From Gp6-AA40 sp035649635 (lineage in GTDB: Bacteria > Acidobacteriota > Vicinamibacteria > Vicinamibacterales > UBA2999), in contig DASRJE010000165.1 of assembly GCA_035649635.1 (NCBI GenBank), positions 62,001 through 126,000 on the forward strand: a DNA stretch of 64,000 bases. Direction: 5' to 3'. Numbering within the stretch: the first letter of the stretch is position 1; each line of letters begins with the position of its first letter. The notes below the pieces were generated by a model. The model was not told the origin of the DNA. It made no database searches and worked only from the letters and a program-made list of their open reading frames with translations. This document shows, one piece after another, positions 16,916 through 25,159 of this stretch. Both the position numbers and the translations under genes were made by a program.

Positions 16916-17650
16916 GTGATCAACCTACGCTTCTGCCTCCTCACTTTGCTGAGCATGGGTCCTTTCCTGGAGGCACAGGTCCCTGGACGTGTGATCAGTG
17001 TCGACGATGGCAAGCAGGTGCGAGCGGTGGCGAGGCTCGTCGACAACCGCTGGGTCGGCGAGAGGTGGTGCACGCCGGCCGGATCGCAGTCTGCGGAATC
17101 ACGCGATCGCATCACCGTCAGCGGTGATCTTCGAATTGTGGCGACTCGGGCGGTGGGTCCTGGCTCCGCGGAGTGGCTTCGGCTGACGCCGACGATCGTG
17201 GAGAGCTTCGAGCGGCGTGAAAAAGAGCAGCGGTTGTTGTCTGACAAGACTTCTGATGCACCGCGGGCGATCGACTGGGTTTATTCGGAGGAGAACGCAG
17301 ATCGGCGAATGTACTACTTCGAGGCGTCGCGACGTGTGTCGAGCCCTGTAGACCCCGATAACGACACGGATCCTCCGGGCACCGTACGCATTGCCGTCGC
17401 CGGCTTCCTGCATGCCACAGGTGGACGTCTCGTGTCGCTCGGCACAAAAGGCGAGCTGCGATGGGAACAGGATGGGTTACCGGCAGGCCCGCGTCGGCCG
17501 GATCTGACACCGCTCGGCATCGTCGTCCATGGGGGACAATCCATCTGGGTGATGAAAGGACAGTCCGGCACCAGTGTCTGGTTCACGTTGTACGACGTGT
17601 CATCCACGGGAATTCGCACGATCCTGACGACACGTGGCGTCCACTGTTAA
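16916..17650 (+). CDS. Secreted protein of unknown function
   Basis: 244 residues from a GTG start placed directly before a plausible signal peptide (INLRFCLLTLLSMGPFLEAQ). The frame is open to 16835, but those extra residues are hydrophilic. I recognise no domain. The mature protein begins with VPGRVISVDDGKQVRAVAR, contains one Cys pair candidate (WCTP and the C-terminal GVHC) and has a mixed alpha/beta appearance with WVYSEENADRRMYYFEASR in the centre. It could be a small periplasmic protein. It is divergent from the VWA gene, with an intergenic region of about 255 bases in which I see no clear operator. The GYD gene follows after 26 bases. Confidence 0.65.
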   Translation: MINLRFCLLTLLSMGPFLEAQVPGRVISVDDGKQVRAVARLVDNRWVGERWCTPAGSQSAESRDRITVSGDLRIVATRAVGPGSAEWLRLTPTIVESFERREKEQRLLSDKTSDAPRAIDWVYSEENADRRMYYFEASRRVSSPVDPDNDTDPPGTVRIAVAGFLHATGGRLVSLGTKGELRWEQDGLPAGPRRPDLTPLGIVVHGGQSIWVMKGQSGTSVWFTLYDVSSTGIRTILTTRGVHC

Positions 17651-17676
17651 GTGGTACCATCCACGCGGAGGTCGAC

Positions 17677-17997
17677 ATGCCGAAGTTCCTGATTAAGGCG
17701 TCCTACAATCCGGATGGTGTTCGCGGGCTTCTCAAGGAAGGCGGCTCCAAGCGTCGAGCAGTCGTGCAGAAACTGATCGAAGGCATGGGCGGCAAGCTCG
17801 AGGCGTTCTATTACGCCTATGGGCCCGACGATGCGGTGATCATCGCGGATTTGCCGGACGCGGCAAGTGGCGTGGCACTGAGCCTGACGGTCAACGCGAC
17901 TGGAGCCGTTCGCCTCTCGACCACGCCTTTGATCTCACCGGAAGAAATCGACGCGGCGAGCAAGAAGACCGTCAAGTACAAGGCGCCCGGGCATTAG
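17677..17997 (+). CDS. GYD-domain protein
   Basis: 106 residues matching the small GYD family (dimeric ferredoxin-like fold, related to YCII and NIPSNAP proteins). Signatures: MPKFLIKASYNPDGVRGLLKEGG at the start, VVQKLIEGMGGKLEAFYYAYG in the middle and LTVNATGAVRLSTTPLISPEE near the end; the family's namesake segment here is YYAYGPDDAVIIADLPD. The function of these proteins is not established. The ATG has an excellent ribosome site (GCGGAGGTCGAC), so upstream extension of the frame is rejected. It may be cotranscribed with the preceding secreted protein. Confidence 0.9.
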   Translation: MPKFLIKASYNPDGVRGLLKEGGSKRRAVVQKLIEGMGGKLEAFYYAYGPDDAVIIADLPDAASGVALSLTVNATGAVRLSTTPLISPEEIDAASKKTVKYKAPGH

Positions 17998-18091
17998 GCG
18001 CCAGGCAGCACCTTCACATTCAACGTTCGGTTCTTTGGACCCGGCGGGTCTAAAGAGCAAGACCCGTCTTACGCAGGTCGAGTGAGGAATT

Positions 18092-19315
18092 ATGAAACGC
18101 TTTCTGATCGTCTTCGCCCTGCTGCTCTTCGTCGTCCATCATCCCGCCGCAGCACCGCCGGCCATTGATTCGCAAGGCAACGCGGCGATCAGTTCGTTCG
18201 TGCAGGACGCCATCGCGCGTGGTGACGTGCCGGGCGCCGTCGTCCTCGTAACGGCTCCGGATCGCGTCCTGTATCACGACGCCTTCGGCAAGATGAACGA
18301 TGCCAAGGGCACACCGATGGCCAAAGATGCGATTTTCAACATCGCCTCGATGACCAAGGCGGTGACCTCGGTCGGCGTGATGATGCTGGTCGATGAAGGG
18401 AAGGTTGGCCTCGACGACGAGGTGGCGAAGTATCTGCCTCAGTACAAGAACCCAAAGGTGATTAGCAAGGTCGACCTGGCCGCCGGCACCTACGAGACAC
18501 GACCGGCCACGCGTCCGATCACCATTCGACAGCTGCTCACTCACACGTCGGGCATCGGCTATTCGTGGTCAGACCCTGGACTCGCGCTCGTGCAGAAGAA
18601 GACAGGCGCGGCCGATCTCGACTTGCCACTCGTCAATGAACCAGGGGCGCAGTGGACCTACGGCGCCAGCACTCGAGTGCTCGGTCAGGTCATCGAGAAG
18701 ATCTCGGGGCAGACGATCGACGCGTACCTCGAAACCAGAATCCTCGGCCCGCTCGGGATGCGAGACACGACCTACGCAGTACCTTCCGCCAAGACTCCTC
18801 GCGTCGTCACGCGACACCAGAAGGCCGACGGGAAGATTACGGAGATCCCGAATCCCGACCCGATCCCGCCCACCATTCGCGGTGATGGCGGCTTGTATTC
18901 GACGGCGCCCGACTACGCACGCTTCATTCAAATGCTCCTGAACAAAGGCCGCCTCGGAAGCGTGAGGTTGCTGAAGGATCAAACCGTTGCGGACATAACG
19001 CGCAACCAGACGGGATCCGTGAAAGTACGTCTTCAGCCAACGGCCGAGCCGTTGCGGTCGAAGCCCTATCCGTTGGGAGCCGGCGAAGATGTATGGGGAT
19101 TGGGTTTCCAGCTGGCTGCGCCGGCCAAGCCTGGGGCGAACATGCGTCGTCCGGGGAGCATGAGCTGGGCTGGCATCAACAACACCTTCTTCTGGGTCGA
19201 TCCGCAGCAGCAGATCGGTGTCATCGTGCTCATGCAGATGCTGCCCTTCTACGACGACGCGGCGATCCGAGTTCTGCAAGGTGTCGAAGGACTCGTGTAC
19301 AAACACGTGAATTGA
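18092..19315 (+). CDS. Serine hydrolase, class C beta-lactamase fold
   Basis: 407 residues with a signal peptide (FLIVFALLLFVVHHPAAA). SxxK motif S86-M-T-K89 in NIASMTKAV, tyrosine motif Y190 in WTYGAS and third-box equivalent MSWAGINN. These proteins (AmpC, D-aminopeptidase, EstB and DacB relatives) acylate through the Ser; this one is probably an envelope esterase or peptidase rather than a true beta-lactamase, since the Tyr motif is YGA rather than YxN. LLTHTSGIGYSW and GDGGLYSTAPDYARFIQMLL are typical of EstB-like members. The gene is followed after 7 bases by an M28 peptidase, supporting a role in extracellular peptide or ester breakdown. Confidence 0.9.
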   Translation: MKRFLIVFALLLFVVHHPAAAPPAIDSQGNAAISSFVQDAIARGDVPGAVVLVTAPDRVLYHDAFGKMNDAKGTPMAKDAIFNIASMTKAVTSVGVMMLVDEGKVGLDDEVAKYLPQYKNPKVISKVDLAAGTYETRPATRPITIRQLLTHTSGIGYSWSDPGLALVQKKTGAADLDLPLVNEPGAQWTYGASTRVLGQVIEKISGQTIDAYLETRILGPLGMRDTTYAVPSAKTPRVVTRHQKADGKITEIPNPDPIPPTIRGDGGLYSTAPDYARFIQMLLNKGRLGSVRLLKDQTVADITRNQTGSVKVRLQPTAEPLRSKPYPLGAGEDVWGLGFQLAAPAKPGANMRRPGSMSWAGINNTFFWVDPQQQIGVIVLMQMLPFYDDAAIRVLQGVEGLVYKHVN

Positions 19316-19322
19316 GGGTGTC

Positions 19323-20951
19323 ATGCGCAGGTCGTTCATCGCGTGTCTGCTCGCGCTCGTCGCGTGCATCAGCGGATTGGTCGTCGCCGAAGAGCGACCC
19401 GATCAGCAGATCTTCTGGAAGATTCGCCAGGAAGGGACTAACAACTCGCAGATCCTGCGGACGCTGCACATGCTCACGGATGTGTACGGCCCGAGGCTGA
19501 CCGGATCGCCCAACCTCAAGGCCGCGGGCGAGTGGGCCATCCAGCAGATGCAATCGTGGGGCATGAAAAATGGCCATCTGGAGCCATGGGACTTTGGCCG
19601 TCCCGGTTGGACGAACGAGCGGCTCGCGGCGTACATCGTTTCGCCCGTCAAGGACACGCTGGTCGGCGAAGTTCTCGCGTGGACACCAGGCACGAACGGT
19701 CCCGTGAGGGGTCAGGCAGTGCAAATTACGTTACCGCGGCAGCCGACGCGTGAGGAGCTCGCGGCGCATCTCGAGGCGCTGAAGGAAAGTATCAAAGGAA
19801 AGATCGTCCTGGTGAATGCGCCCGTCCGTGTGCCCGTCACCTTCAATCCATCTCCCCTGCGACGTGAGGACAGCGACGTCATCACGCAAATGTCGACTCC
19901 TCCCGCTGCGCAGGCGGGACGCGGTGGTGGTCCCCCTCAGCAAGGACAGCCGGGGACACCCCCACGACGCCCATTGACCGGAGGCGAGCTCGAGGAGCAG
20001 CTCAACGCGTTCCTCGTCGCGAGTAGCGTCCTCGTCCGCATTACGGATGCCGGCCGCGATCACGGGCAGATTCGCGCCTTCAACAATCGCACCTTCGACG
20101 AAACGAAAGCGCCGCCCATTGTCGTGATGCGCAACGAGGATTACGGACGCATCTGGCGTTTGCTCGACGACAAGCGATCCGTCGAGCTCGAGTTCGATAT
20201 CGTCAATCGTTCGTATCCCGAGGGTCGCACCAGCTACAACGTGATTGCCGAGATTCCCGGCAGCGACAAGGCTGACGAAGTCGTGATGCTCGGCGGCCAC
20301 CTCGATTCGTGGCATGCCGCGACCGGTTCGACCGACAACGCCATCGGCTGTTCGGTGATGATGGAGGCGGCCCGCATCCTGGCGACGATGGGGATCGCGC
20401 CGAGGCGAACCATTCGTGTCGCGCTCTGGAGTGGAGAAGAGCAAGGCCTTCTTGGCTCGCAGGCGTACATTCGCCAGCACTTTGGCAGCTTCGAAGAGCA
20501 GAAGCCGGAGTTTGCGAAGCTCGCCGCCTACTTCAACATCGACAGTGGCACTGGCCGCGCTCGCGGCATGACGATCTTCGGTCCGCCGGAAGCGGCAACG
20601 ATCCTGCGGGAGGCGACGTCCTCATTCGCCGATCTCGGGTTTCTCGGGGTGACGACGACACGAAGCCGGCAGGCGGCCAGCACCGACGCCTTCTCGTTTG
20701 CGGCGGCGGGTCTGCCAGGTGTCAACGCGTTACAAGATCCAATCGAGTACCAGTCCTACACCTGGCACACCAACCTCGACACCTACGAGCGCGTCGTCGA
20801 GGACGACGTGAAGAAGTCAGCGATCGTCATAGCAGCGGCCGTGTATCACGTGGCGATGCGGGATGATCTCCTTCCACGATTCACTGCCGATCAGATGCCG
20901 AGACGTCCGGGAGCACCGGCGGCGCAGCCTGCGGCGACATCGACTCGATGA
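19323..20951 (+). CDS. M28-family zinc aminopeptidase with PA domain
   Basis: 542 residues, secreted (signal peptide ending near SGLVVAEE). A protease-associated region is inserted before the catalytic core, and a Pro/Gly/Gln-rich loop lies near residue 195-215. Zinc ligands and catalytic residues are visible: H326 and D328 in GGHLDSW, D338 in STDNAIG, E372-E373 in SGEEQGLLGS, the Asp of FNIDSGTG and the His of TWHTNLDTYE. The set is complete, so activity is expected, releasing N-terminal amino acids or dipeptides from peptides outside the cytoplasm. It overlaps the methyltransferase gene by 4 bases (ATGA) and follows the serine hydrolase by 7 bases, giving a three-gene operon. Confidence 0.93.
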   Translation: MRRSFIACLLALVACISGLVVAEERPDQQIFWKIRQEGTNNSQILRTLHMLTDVYGPRLTGSPNLKAAGEWAIQQMQSWGMKNGHLEPWDFGRPGWTNERLAAYIVSPVKDTLVGEVLAWTPGTNGPVRGQAVQITLPRQPTREELAAHLEALKESIKGKIVLVNAPVRVPVTFNPSPLRREDSDVITQMSTPPAAQAGRGGGPPQQGQPGTPPRRPLTGGELEEQLNAFLVASSVLVRITDAGRDHGQIRAFNNRTFDETKAPPIVVMRNEDYGRIWRLLDDKRSVELEFDIVNRSYPEGRTSYNVIAEIPGSDKADEVVMLGGHLDSWHAATGSTDNAIGCSVMMEAARILATMGIAPRRTIRVALWSGEEQGLLGSQAYIRQHFGSFEEQKPEFAKLAAYFNIDSGTGRARGMTIFGPPEAATILREATSSFADLGFLGVTTTRSRQAASTDAFSFAAAGLPGVNALQDPIEYQSYTWHTNLDTYERVVEDDVKKSAIVIAAAVYHVAMRDDLLPRFTADQMPRRPGAPAAQPAATSTR

Positions 20952-21571
20952 CCCAGTTGACCGCTGGGGAGGAACTGCGGCAACAGTTCGGCGACATCGA
21001 CATCTACCTGTTTGATCAGCTCCTGCGGGGGCGTTTCGACGCGAGACGCCGGGTGCTCGATGCCGGGTGCGGCGATGGCCGCAACCTGATCTGGCTGCTG
21101 CAGCATGGCTTCGAGTGCTATGGCGTCGACGCCGAACCATCGGCGATCGACCTCGTTCGCCAGATCGCGTCCCGGCTGGCTCCCACGCTGCCCTCGACCA
21201 ATTTCACCGTCGCCGATCTCACCCGGCTTCCTCATCCGGACGGACACGTGGACGTTGTGATCTGTTGCGCGGTGCTGCACTTCGCGTCGGATGAGGGACA
21301 TTTCGATGCGATGCTGAACGAGATATGGCGGGTGCTCGCGCCAAGCGGACTTCTGCTTGCGAGGCTCGTGTCCAACATTGGATTCGAGGACGTTGTCGGT
21401 CCCGCAGGACGACGGGTCCGTTTGCCCGACGGAACGGATCGCTTCGTGGTGGACGAGCCGATGCTGGTTCGATCGACCGTTCGGCTCGGCGGGCGTCTCG
21501 TCGATCCGATCAAGACGACGAACGTTCAGGGTAAGCGCTGCATGACCACGTGGAGCATGGTGAAGCAGTAA
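20948..21571 (+). CDS. Class I SAM-dependent methyltransferase
   Basis: 207 residues, cytoplasmic. Motif I is VLDAGCGDG (36-44), the ribose-binding acidic residue follows in YGVDAEPSA, and motif II/III appear as VDVVICCAVLHFAS and RVLAPSGLLLARL. The Rossmann core resembles TehB and other small-molecule methyltransferases. The C-terminal part (RFVVDEPML to CMTTWSMVK) is short, so the acceptor pocket is minimal; the substrate is unknown. The start overlaps the M28 stop and so is fixed by coupling. Being cotranscribed with secreted hydrolases does not itself suggest a substrate. Confidence 0.88.
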   Translation: MTQLTAGEELRQQFGDIDIYLFDQLLRGRFDARRRVLDAGCGDGRNLIWLLQHGFECYGVDAEPSAIDLVRQIASRLAPTLPSTNFTVADLTRLPHPDGHVDVVICCAVLHFASDEGHFDAMLNEIWRVLAPSGLLLARLVSNIGFEDVVGPAGRRVRLPDGTDRFVVDEPMLVRSTVRLGGRLVDPIKTTNVQGKRCMTTWSMVKQ

Positions 21572-21692
21572 ACCGGGCAGCTTGCGCACGCGCAGTTATT
21601 TGTGGGCCAACTGGATGCCAGGTCTTCTCGCACTGAGACAATGATGCTTGCGGGCTCGATGCCCGGAGTATCATTGCGGCCAGCCCCTTTTC

Positions 21693-22298
21693 ATGTCGTT
21701 CCTGCCCGGTACGCGCGTGAGCTCTTACGAAATCGTGTCGCCTCTTGGACACGGCGGCATGGGCGAGGTCTACCGGGCGCGCGACCGCAAACTTGGGCGC
21801 GATGTCGCGCTGAAGCTCCTGCCGCAAACATTCATGAGCGACCCAAATCGTCTCGCGCGGTTCTATCGCGAGGCACAGGTGCTCGCTTCACTCAATCATC
21901 CGCACATCGCGCAGATCCATGGGCTCGAAGAAGATCAGGGCGCGTGCTTTCTCGTGCTCGAACTCGTCGAAGGAGCAACGCTCGCCGAGCGGCTCAAACA
22001 AGGCCCGTTGCCGCTTGACGATGCCGTCCGGATCGCGCGGCAGATTGCCGACGCCCTCGAGACTGCGCACGAGAAAGGAGTTGTGCACCGTGACCTCAAG
22101 CCCGCGAACGTCGCGCTGACGGCTAAAGGCCAGGTGAAGGTCCTCGATTTCGGGCTGGCGAAAGCACCGGACGACTCCGCAGGGCAATCCGATCAGACGA
22201 ATTCACCGACGCTCACCTCGCCCATGGTCCTGAGCAACGCGGGCGTGATCCTGGGAACGGCGGCCTATATGAGCCCCGAGCAGGCGAGGGGCAGATGA
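21693..22298 (+). pseudogene. Truncated Ser/Thr protein kinase (N-terminal two-thirds of kinase domain)
   Basis: 201 residues from MSFLPGTRVSSYEIV. The N-lobe is intact: Gly-rich loop GHGGMGEVYRARD, VALK Lys, HRDLKPANV catalytic loop and DFGLAK. Translation stops right after AAYMSPEQARGR, where normal family members continue with the F helix and substrate lobe (RTDIWAFG in relatives). The missing C-lobe, transmembrane helix and sensor imply no activity as a normal receptor kinase. At that very point the sequence becomes the 3' end of an ABC exporter gene in another frame. Either a deletion fused two genes or the assembly is chimeric. The ATG at 21693 fits the usual start of this kinase family. 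Confidence 0.8.
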
Positions 22299-22480
22299 TT
22301 GCCCACCGGCTGTCCACAATACTGCATGCGGACCGGATTTTCGTTCTCGAGCGTGGGCGCATCGTGGAGTCGGGCACTCACGCCACACTGGTCGAGCACA
22401 CAGGACTCTACTACGCGATGTGGCGGCAACAGATCGGCGAGCGCCGGATTACGGAGCCCACCGTCGACGTCACCGTGTAG
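22295..22480 (+). pseudogene. C-terminal remnant of ABC exporter (MsbA/MDR type)
   Basis: 61 residues in a +1 shifted frame, overlapping the kinase stop (ATGA). The sequence begins at the switch region MIAHRLSTIL and continues ADRIFVLERGRIVESGTH, then a tail GLYYAMWRQQIGERR, exactly the last part of a fused transmembrane-plus-ATPase exporter subunit. Walker A, signature and Walker B motifs and all membrane helices are absent, so the fragment cannot bind ATP. The homologous sequence upstream of IAHR (usually GRT..) is missing, placing the breakpoint within about 22289-22296. The ATG is fortuitous; it may not be translated. Confidence 0.8.
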
Positions 22481-22571
22481 GGATTAAGTCGTACGGACGT
22501 GCTCGGAAAGCCCATTCTCTCGTTATGATGAGTCATGCCGCGCGATATCGTGGCCTGCGGCAGAGGACTCA

Positions 22572-23603
22572 ATGAAACGTTGGTTCATGAATAGTGTCGG
22601 CGTGCTCCTTGCGGTCGCGTTGGCCTCAGCCGTCGTGTCGTCGCAAGGACAATCGTCACCCTCAGCGCAGCCCAGTTACACGCCCCCGAAGACGCCGTGG
22701 GGCGATCCCGATTTGCAGGGCATCTGGCCTGGTACGGATATGGTCGGCGTGCCTTTCGAGCGACCGGAGCGATTCGGTACACGTCTCTATCTGACTGACG
22801 CGGAGCTCCGAGAGCGAGAGCAGCAGGCGAAAAAGCAGGAGGAATTGGACGTTCTCGATTTCGATCTGCAGAAGCCTCCGGCTGAGATCGTCGCGCTGGG
22901 CGATGTGGGTGGTGTTACGTCACCACCACCGCACTGGCTCGAGCGCGGCCTGCCGTCACGGCAATCGTCGCTCGTCATTCAGCCGGCGAACGGCCGAATG
23001 CCGGCGATGACGCCGGAGGGTACGGCGCGTCAGAAGTCGGCCGGAGGCACGTATGCAAAGCAGACCGGCTTTGCCAGCGCTTCGGAGCTCGGGCCGTACG
23101 ATCGCTGCATCTCCCGCGGCGTCGTCGGCTCGATGATGCCGGTCGTCTACAACAACGGAAACGAGATCGTGCAAGCTCCCGGGTTCGTCGCGTTCCGTAA
23201 CGAGATGATTCACGAGGTTCGAATCATTCCGCTCGACGGACGCCAGTCGTTGCCCGCGGGCATGAAGTCGTACATGGGGTCGTCTCGAGGTCACTTCGAG
23301 GGAAACACGCTCGTCGTGCGCACCACGAATCTCAACGGGAAAACCGGTATGCAGGGGAACGGCATGATGCTCATCCCGAGTGATTCACTCGTCCTCGAGG
23401 AACGCTTCACGCCGATCTCGGCGAACGTCCTGCAGTATGAGGTCACCATCGACGACCCGAAGACGTGGACCGCGCCGTGGAAGGTGTCGTTCCCGCTGAA
23501 GCGGGATGCCGACTACCAGATCTTCGAGTACGCCTGCCATGAGGGGAACTACGCGATGCGGAATACCCTCTCAGGTTCGCGAGCTGACGAACGATCTCGC
23601 TAG
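22572..23603 (+). CDS. Secreted protein of the 'PDLQGIW' family
   Basis: 343 residues with a signal peptide (VLLAVALASAVVSSQGQ). The mature start TPPKTPWGDPDLQGIWPG is the family's entry motif, followed by LTDAELREREQQ, a Cys-containing CISRGV segment, SSRGHFEGNTLVVRTTNL, LVLEERFTP and TIDDPKTWTAPWKV. The order of the last motifs matches the two shorter proteins at 7995 and 9006, although this one has a longer N-terminal part. Function is unknown; the signal peptide and lack of membrane anchors suggest a periplasmic or secreted protein. ATG start preceded by GAGGACTCA. The gene follows the kinase/ABC junction and is followed by REP-like hairpins. Confidence 0.8.
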   Translation: MKRWFMNSVGVLLAVALASAVVSSQGQSSPSAQPSYTPPKTPWGDPDLQGIWPGTDMVGVPFERPERFGTRLYLTDAELREREQQAKKQEELDVLDFDLQKPPAEIVALGDVGGVTSPPPHWLERGLPSRQSSLVIQPANGRMPAMTPEGTARQKSAGGTYAKQTGFASASELGPYDRCISRGVVGSMMPVVYNNGNEIVQAPGFVAFRNEMIHEVRIIPLDGRQSLPAGMKSYMGSSRGHFEGNTLVVRTTNLNGKTGMQGNGMMLIPSDSLVLEERFTPISANVLQYEVTIDDPKTWTAPWKVSFPLKRDADYQIFEYACHEGNYAMRNTLSGSRADERSR

Positions 23604-23613
23604 CCGTCGTAGC

Positions 23614-23658
23614 GTCCGCGTTTAGGCGGACCTGTTCGCAGTATCTGCCTTTGGCGGA
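23614..23658. repeat. REP-like palindrome pair (GTCCGC...GCGGAC type)
   Basis: GTCCGCGTTTAGGCGGAC at 23614-23631 (6-bp arms), then a second, weaker CTGCCTTTGGCGGA unit around 23646-23658. Preceded by CGTAGC, as in other members of the set. It lies 3' of a secreted-protein gene and reaches nearly to the start of the DUF2784 gene. Confidence 0.7.
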
Positions 23659-23675
23659 CCGGGTTGTTCCTCACG

Positions 23676-24077
23676 ATGATGTTCCGGCTGCTCGCGGATG
23701 CGACGGTGGCTCTGCATCTGGCCTTCGTGCTGTTCGTCGTGGCTGGGGGACTCCTTGTGATCGGGTGGCCCCGTCTCGCATGGGCTCATATTCCATCGGT
23801 CGTCTGGGGGGCCTGGGTCGAGTTCTCAGGTTGGGTCTGCCCACTCACGCCGATGGAGAACTGGCTTCGCCAGCAAGCCGGGCAGGCGGTCTACACGGCC
23901 AGTTTCGTTGACGTGTACGTGCTTCCGGTCCTCTATCCACCGGCGCTGTCACGAGAGACTCAGTGGCTGCTGGGCGCATTCGTATTGGCGTTGAATGTGG
24001 GAGTGTACCTGGTCGTGCTTCGCCGGCACGTCTTGGGACGGCGACGAGCCAACCGGTCTGGCGGCTCGAGTGACTGA
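23676..24077 (+). CDS. DUF2784 membrane protein
   Basis: 133 residues with four hydrophobic segments. The start MMFRLLADATVALHLAFVLFVVAGG and the later EFSGWVCPLTPMENWLRQQAG are family signatures of DUF2784, a small inner-membrane protein of unknown role. The conserved Trp/Cys/Pro cluster (GWVCPLTPMEN) and FVDVYVLPVLYP are kept. The frame opens at a TTG (23664), but the ATG pair at 23676/23679 matches the family start. A Lys/Arg-rich C-terminus is probably cytoplasmic. It is convergent with the metallo-hydrolase gene. Confidence 0.88.
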   Translation: MMFRLLADATVALHLAFVLFVVAGGLLVIGWPRLAWAHIPSVVWGAWVEFSGWVCPLTPMENWLRQQAGQAVYTASFVDVYVLPVLYPPALSRETQWLLGAFVLALNVGVYLVVLRRHVLGRRRANRSGGSSD

Positions 24078-24096
24078 GGACTAGTCGATCTGTTAG

Positions 24097-24124
24097 TAGA
24101 GGCTGGTCTTGAGACCCGCCCGAC
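24097..24124. repeat. REP-like hairpin between convergent genes
   Basis: GTAGAGGCTGGTCTTGAGACC followed by CGCCCGACCTAC: a GGTCT-TG-AGACC core with partly complementary flanks GTAGAGG and CCTAC. It fits a bidirectional terminator position and the same GTAG...CTAC frame as the hairpins at 10321 and 60305. Confidence 0.6.
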
Positions 24125-24973
24125 CTACTGCAACTCTTTCATCAGACCATCCAGGCTGACCTTGACGTGCAGATCGGCGAAGTGAAACTCGCTGCGCAGG
24201 ATCTTCTCGACCTCCGCGGGGCTGCTTTTCTTCGTCATCATGTCGTGCACGCGCGTGCGCAGGGTCATCGTGCTCGTGCGGAACTTCTGCAACTCCTGCC
24301 TCGTGGTGACCGTCCCGTGTCCCGGGACGACGGTGTCGAATCCGAGCGCCAGTGCACTATCGACCGTCTTGGTCCACTCGACCGCGCTTCCGCCGCCCGC
24401 GTAGTCGACGAGCTGCGGTGTGGCGTCGCCGAACGTGAACATGTCGCCCATCGCGATGACGCGGTGATCCGGGAAGAGCACGACGACGTCGCCATTGGTG
24501 TGTGAGCGACCCAGGTAGTGCACCTCGATGCGCTTGCCACCAACGTACAGGCGAAGACGATTCTCGAGCGTCACGTTAGGCAAGCCGGGCATCTTGGTCT
24601 CGACCATCTTCTGGCGCGCAGCTTCCGAGGCAACGACCTGCGCGTTGAGCGCCTGCAGCTTTGCGTTTCCGCCGCTGTGGTCGCCGTGAAAGTGCGTGTT
24701 GATCACGTACTTCACCGGCTGATTCGTCACCTTCTTGAGCTGCGCCATGATGTTGCCGTGATCGATCTCGAACTTGTCGTCGACGAGGACGACACCCTCA
24801 TTTGTCACAAGCGCCGTGGTGTTGCCGGGGACGAAATCGTTGTGGATGACGAACAAGTCGTCCTTCACCTTCACCAGGTCAAGCTTGGCCGCCTCCTGGC
24901 CGAACTGTGCGCGGACGTACGCACCGAGCATGGCGAGCGACAGGACAGCGACGAGGCTTACGCGCATCTTCAT
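24125..24973 (-). CDS. Secreted metallo-beta-lactamase-fold hydrolase
   Basis: 282 residues with a signal peptide (VSLVAVLSLAMLGAYVRAQ). The zinc-binding HxHxDH box is THFHGDHSGG; further ligands are the His of YLGRSHTNGD, the Asp of MGDMF and the His of VPGHG. The layout resembles quinoprotein relay/SoxH-like and subclass B3-like periplasmic hydrolases. Such proteins in environmental bacteria act on unknown thioesters, lactones or similar; a true carbapenemase role cannot be inferred. Two start codons are possible (residue 1 or 3), giving the same signal peptide. It is divergent from the barrel protein gene at 25160. Confidence 0.9.
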   Translation of the reverse strand: MKMRVSLVAVLSLAMLGAYVRAQFGQEAAKLDLVKVKDDLFVIHNDFVPGNTTALVTNEGVVLVDDKFEIDHGNIMAQLKKVTNQPVKYVINTHFHGDHSGGNAKLQALNAQVVASEAARQKMVETKMPGLPNVTLENRLRLYVGGKRIEVHYLGRSHTNGDVVVLFPDHRVIAMGDMFTFGDATPQLVDYAGGGSAVEWTKTVDSALALGFDTVVPGHGTVTTRQELQKFRTSTMTLRTRVHDMMTKKSSPAEVEKILRSEFHFADLHVKVSLDGLMKELQ

Positions 24974-25159
24974 CGGGCGTCTCCAGCAGAAAGTCGACGC
25001 GAGATGGTACTACGGTCGAGAGAGCTCCACTGTCGTCCAGCGGTGACAGCGAGCGCGCAGGGCACGCCTGCTGCGTCTTTATCGAGATAATTTACGACTT
25101 CGCTGCGGGTACATCTCTTGCCGGGAGTGGGTATGCCAGCGTCAGTGAGGTTCTCGACC

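Noticed and set aside
18045..18066. Terminator hairpin CGGGTCT...AGACCCG after the GYD gene
   Set aside because: Arms of seven bases with an eight-base loop and no T-tract; too weak to call as a terminator.
22295..22480. Small intact gene of 61 residues
   Set aside because: Its sequence is exactly the end of an ABC exporter, so it is a fragment rather than a new small gene.
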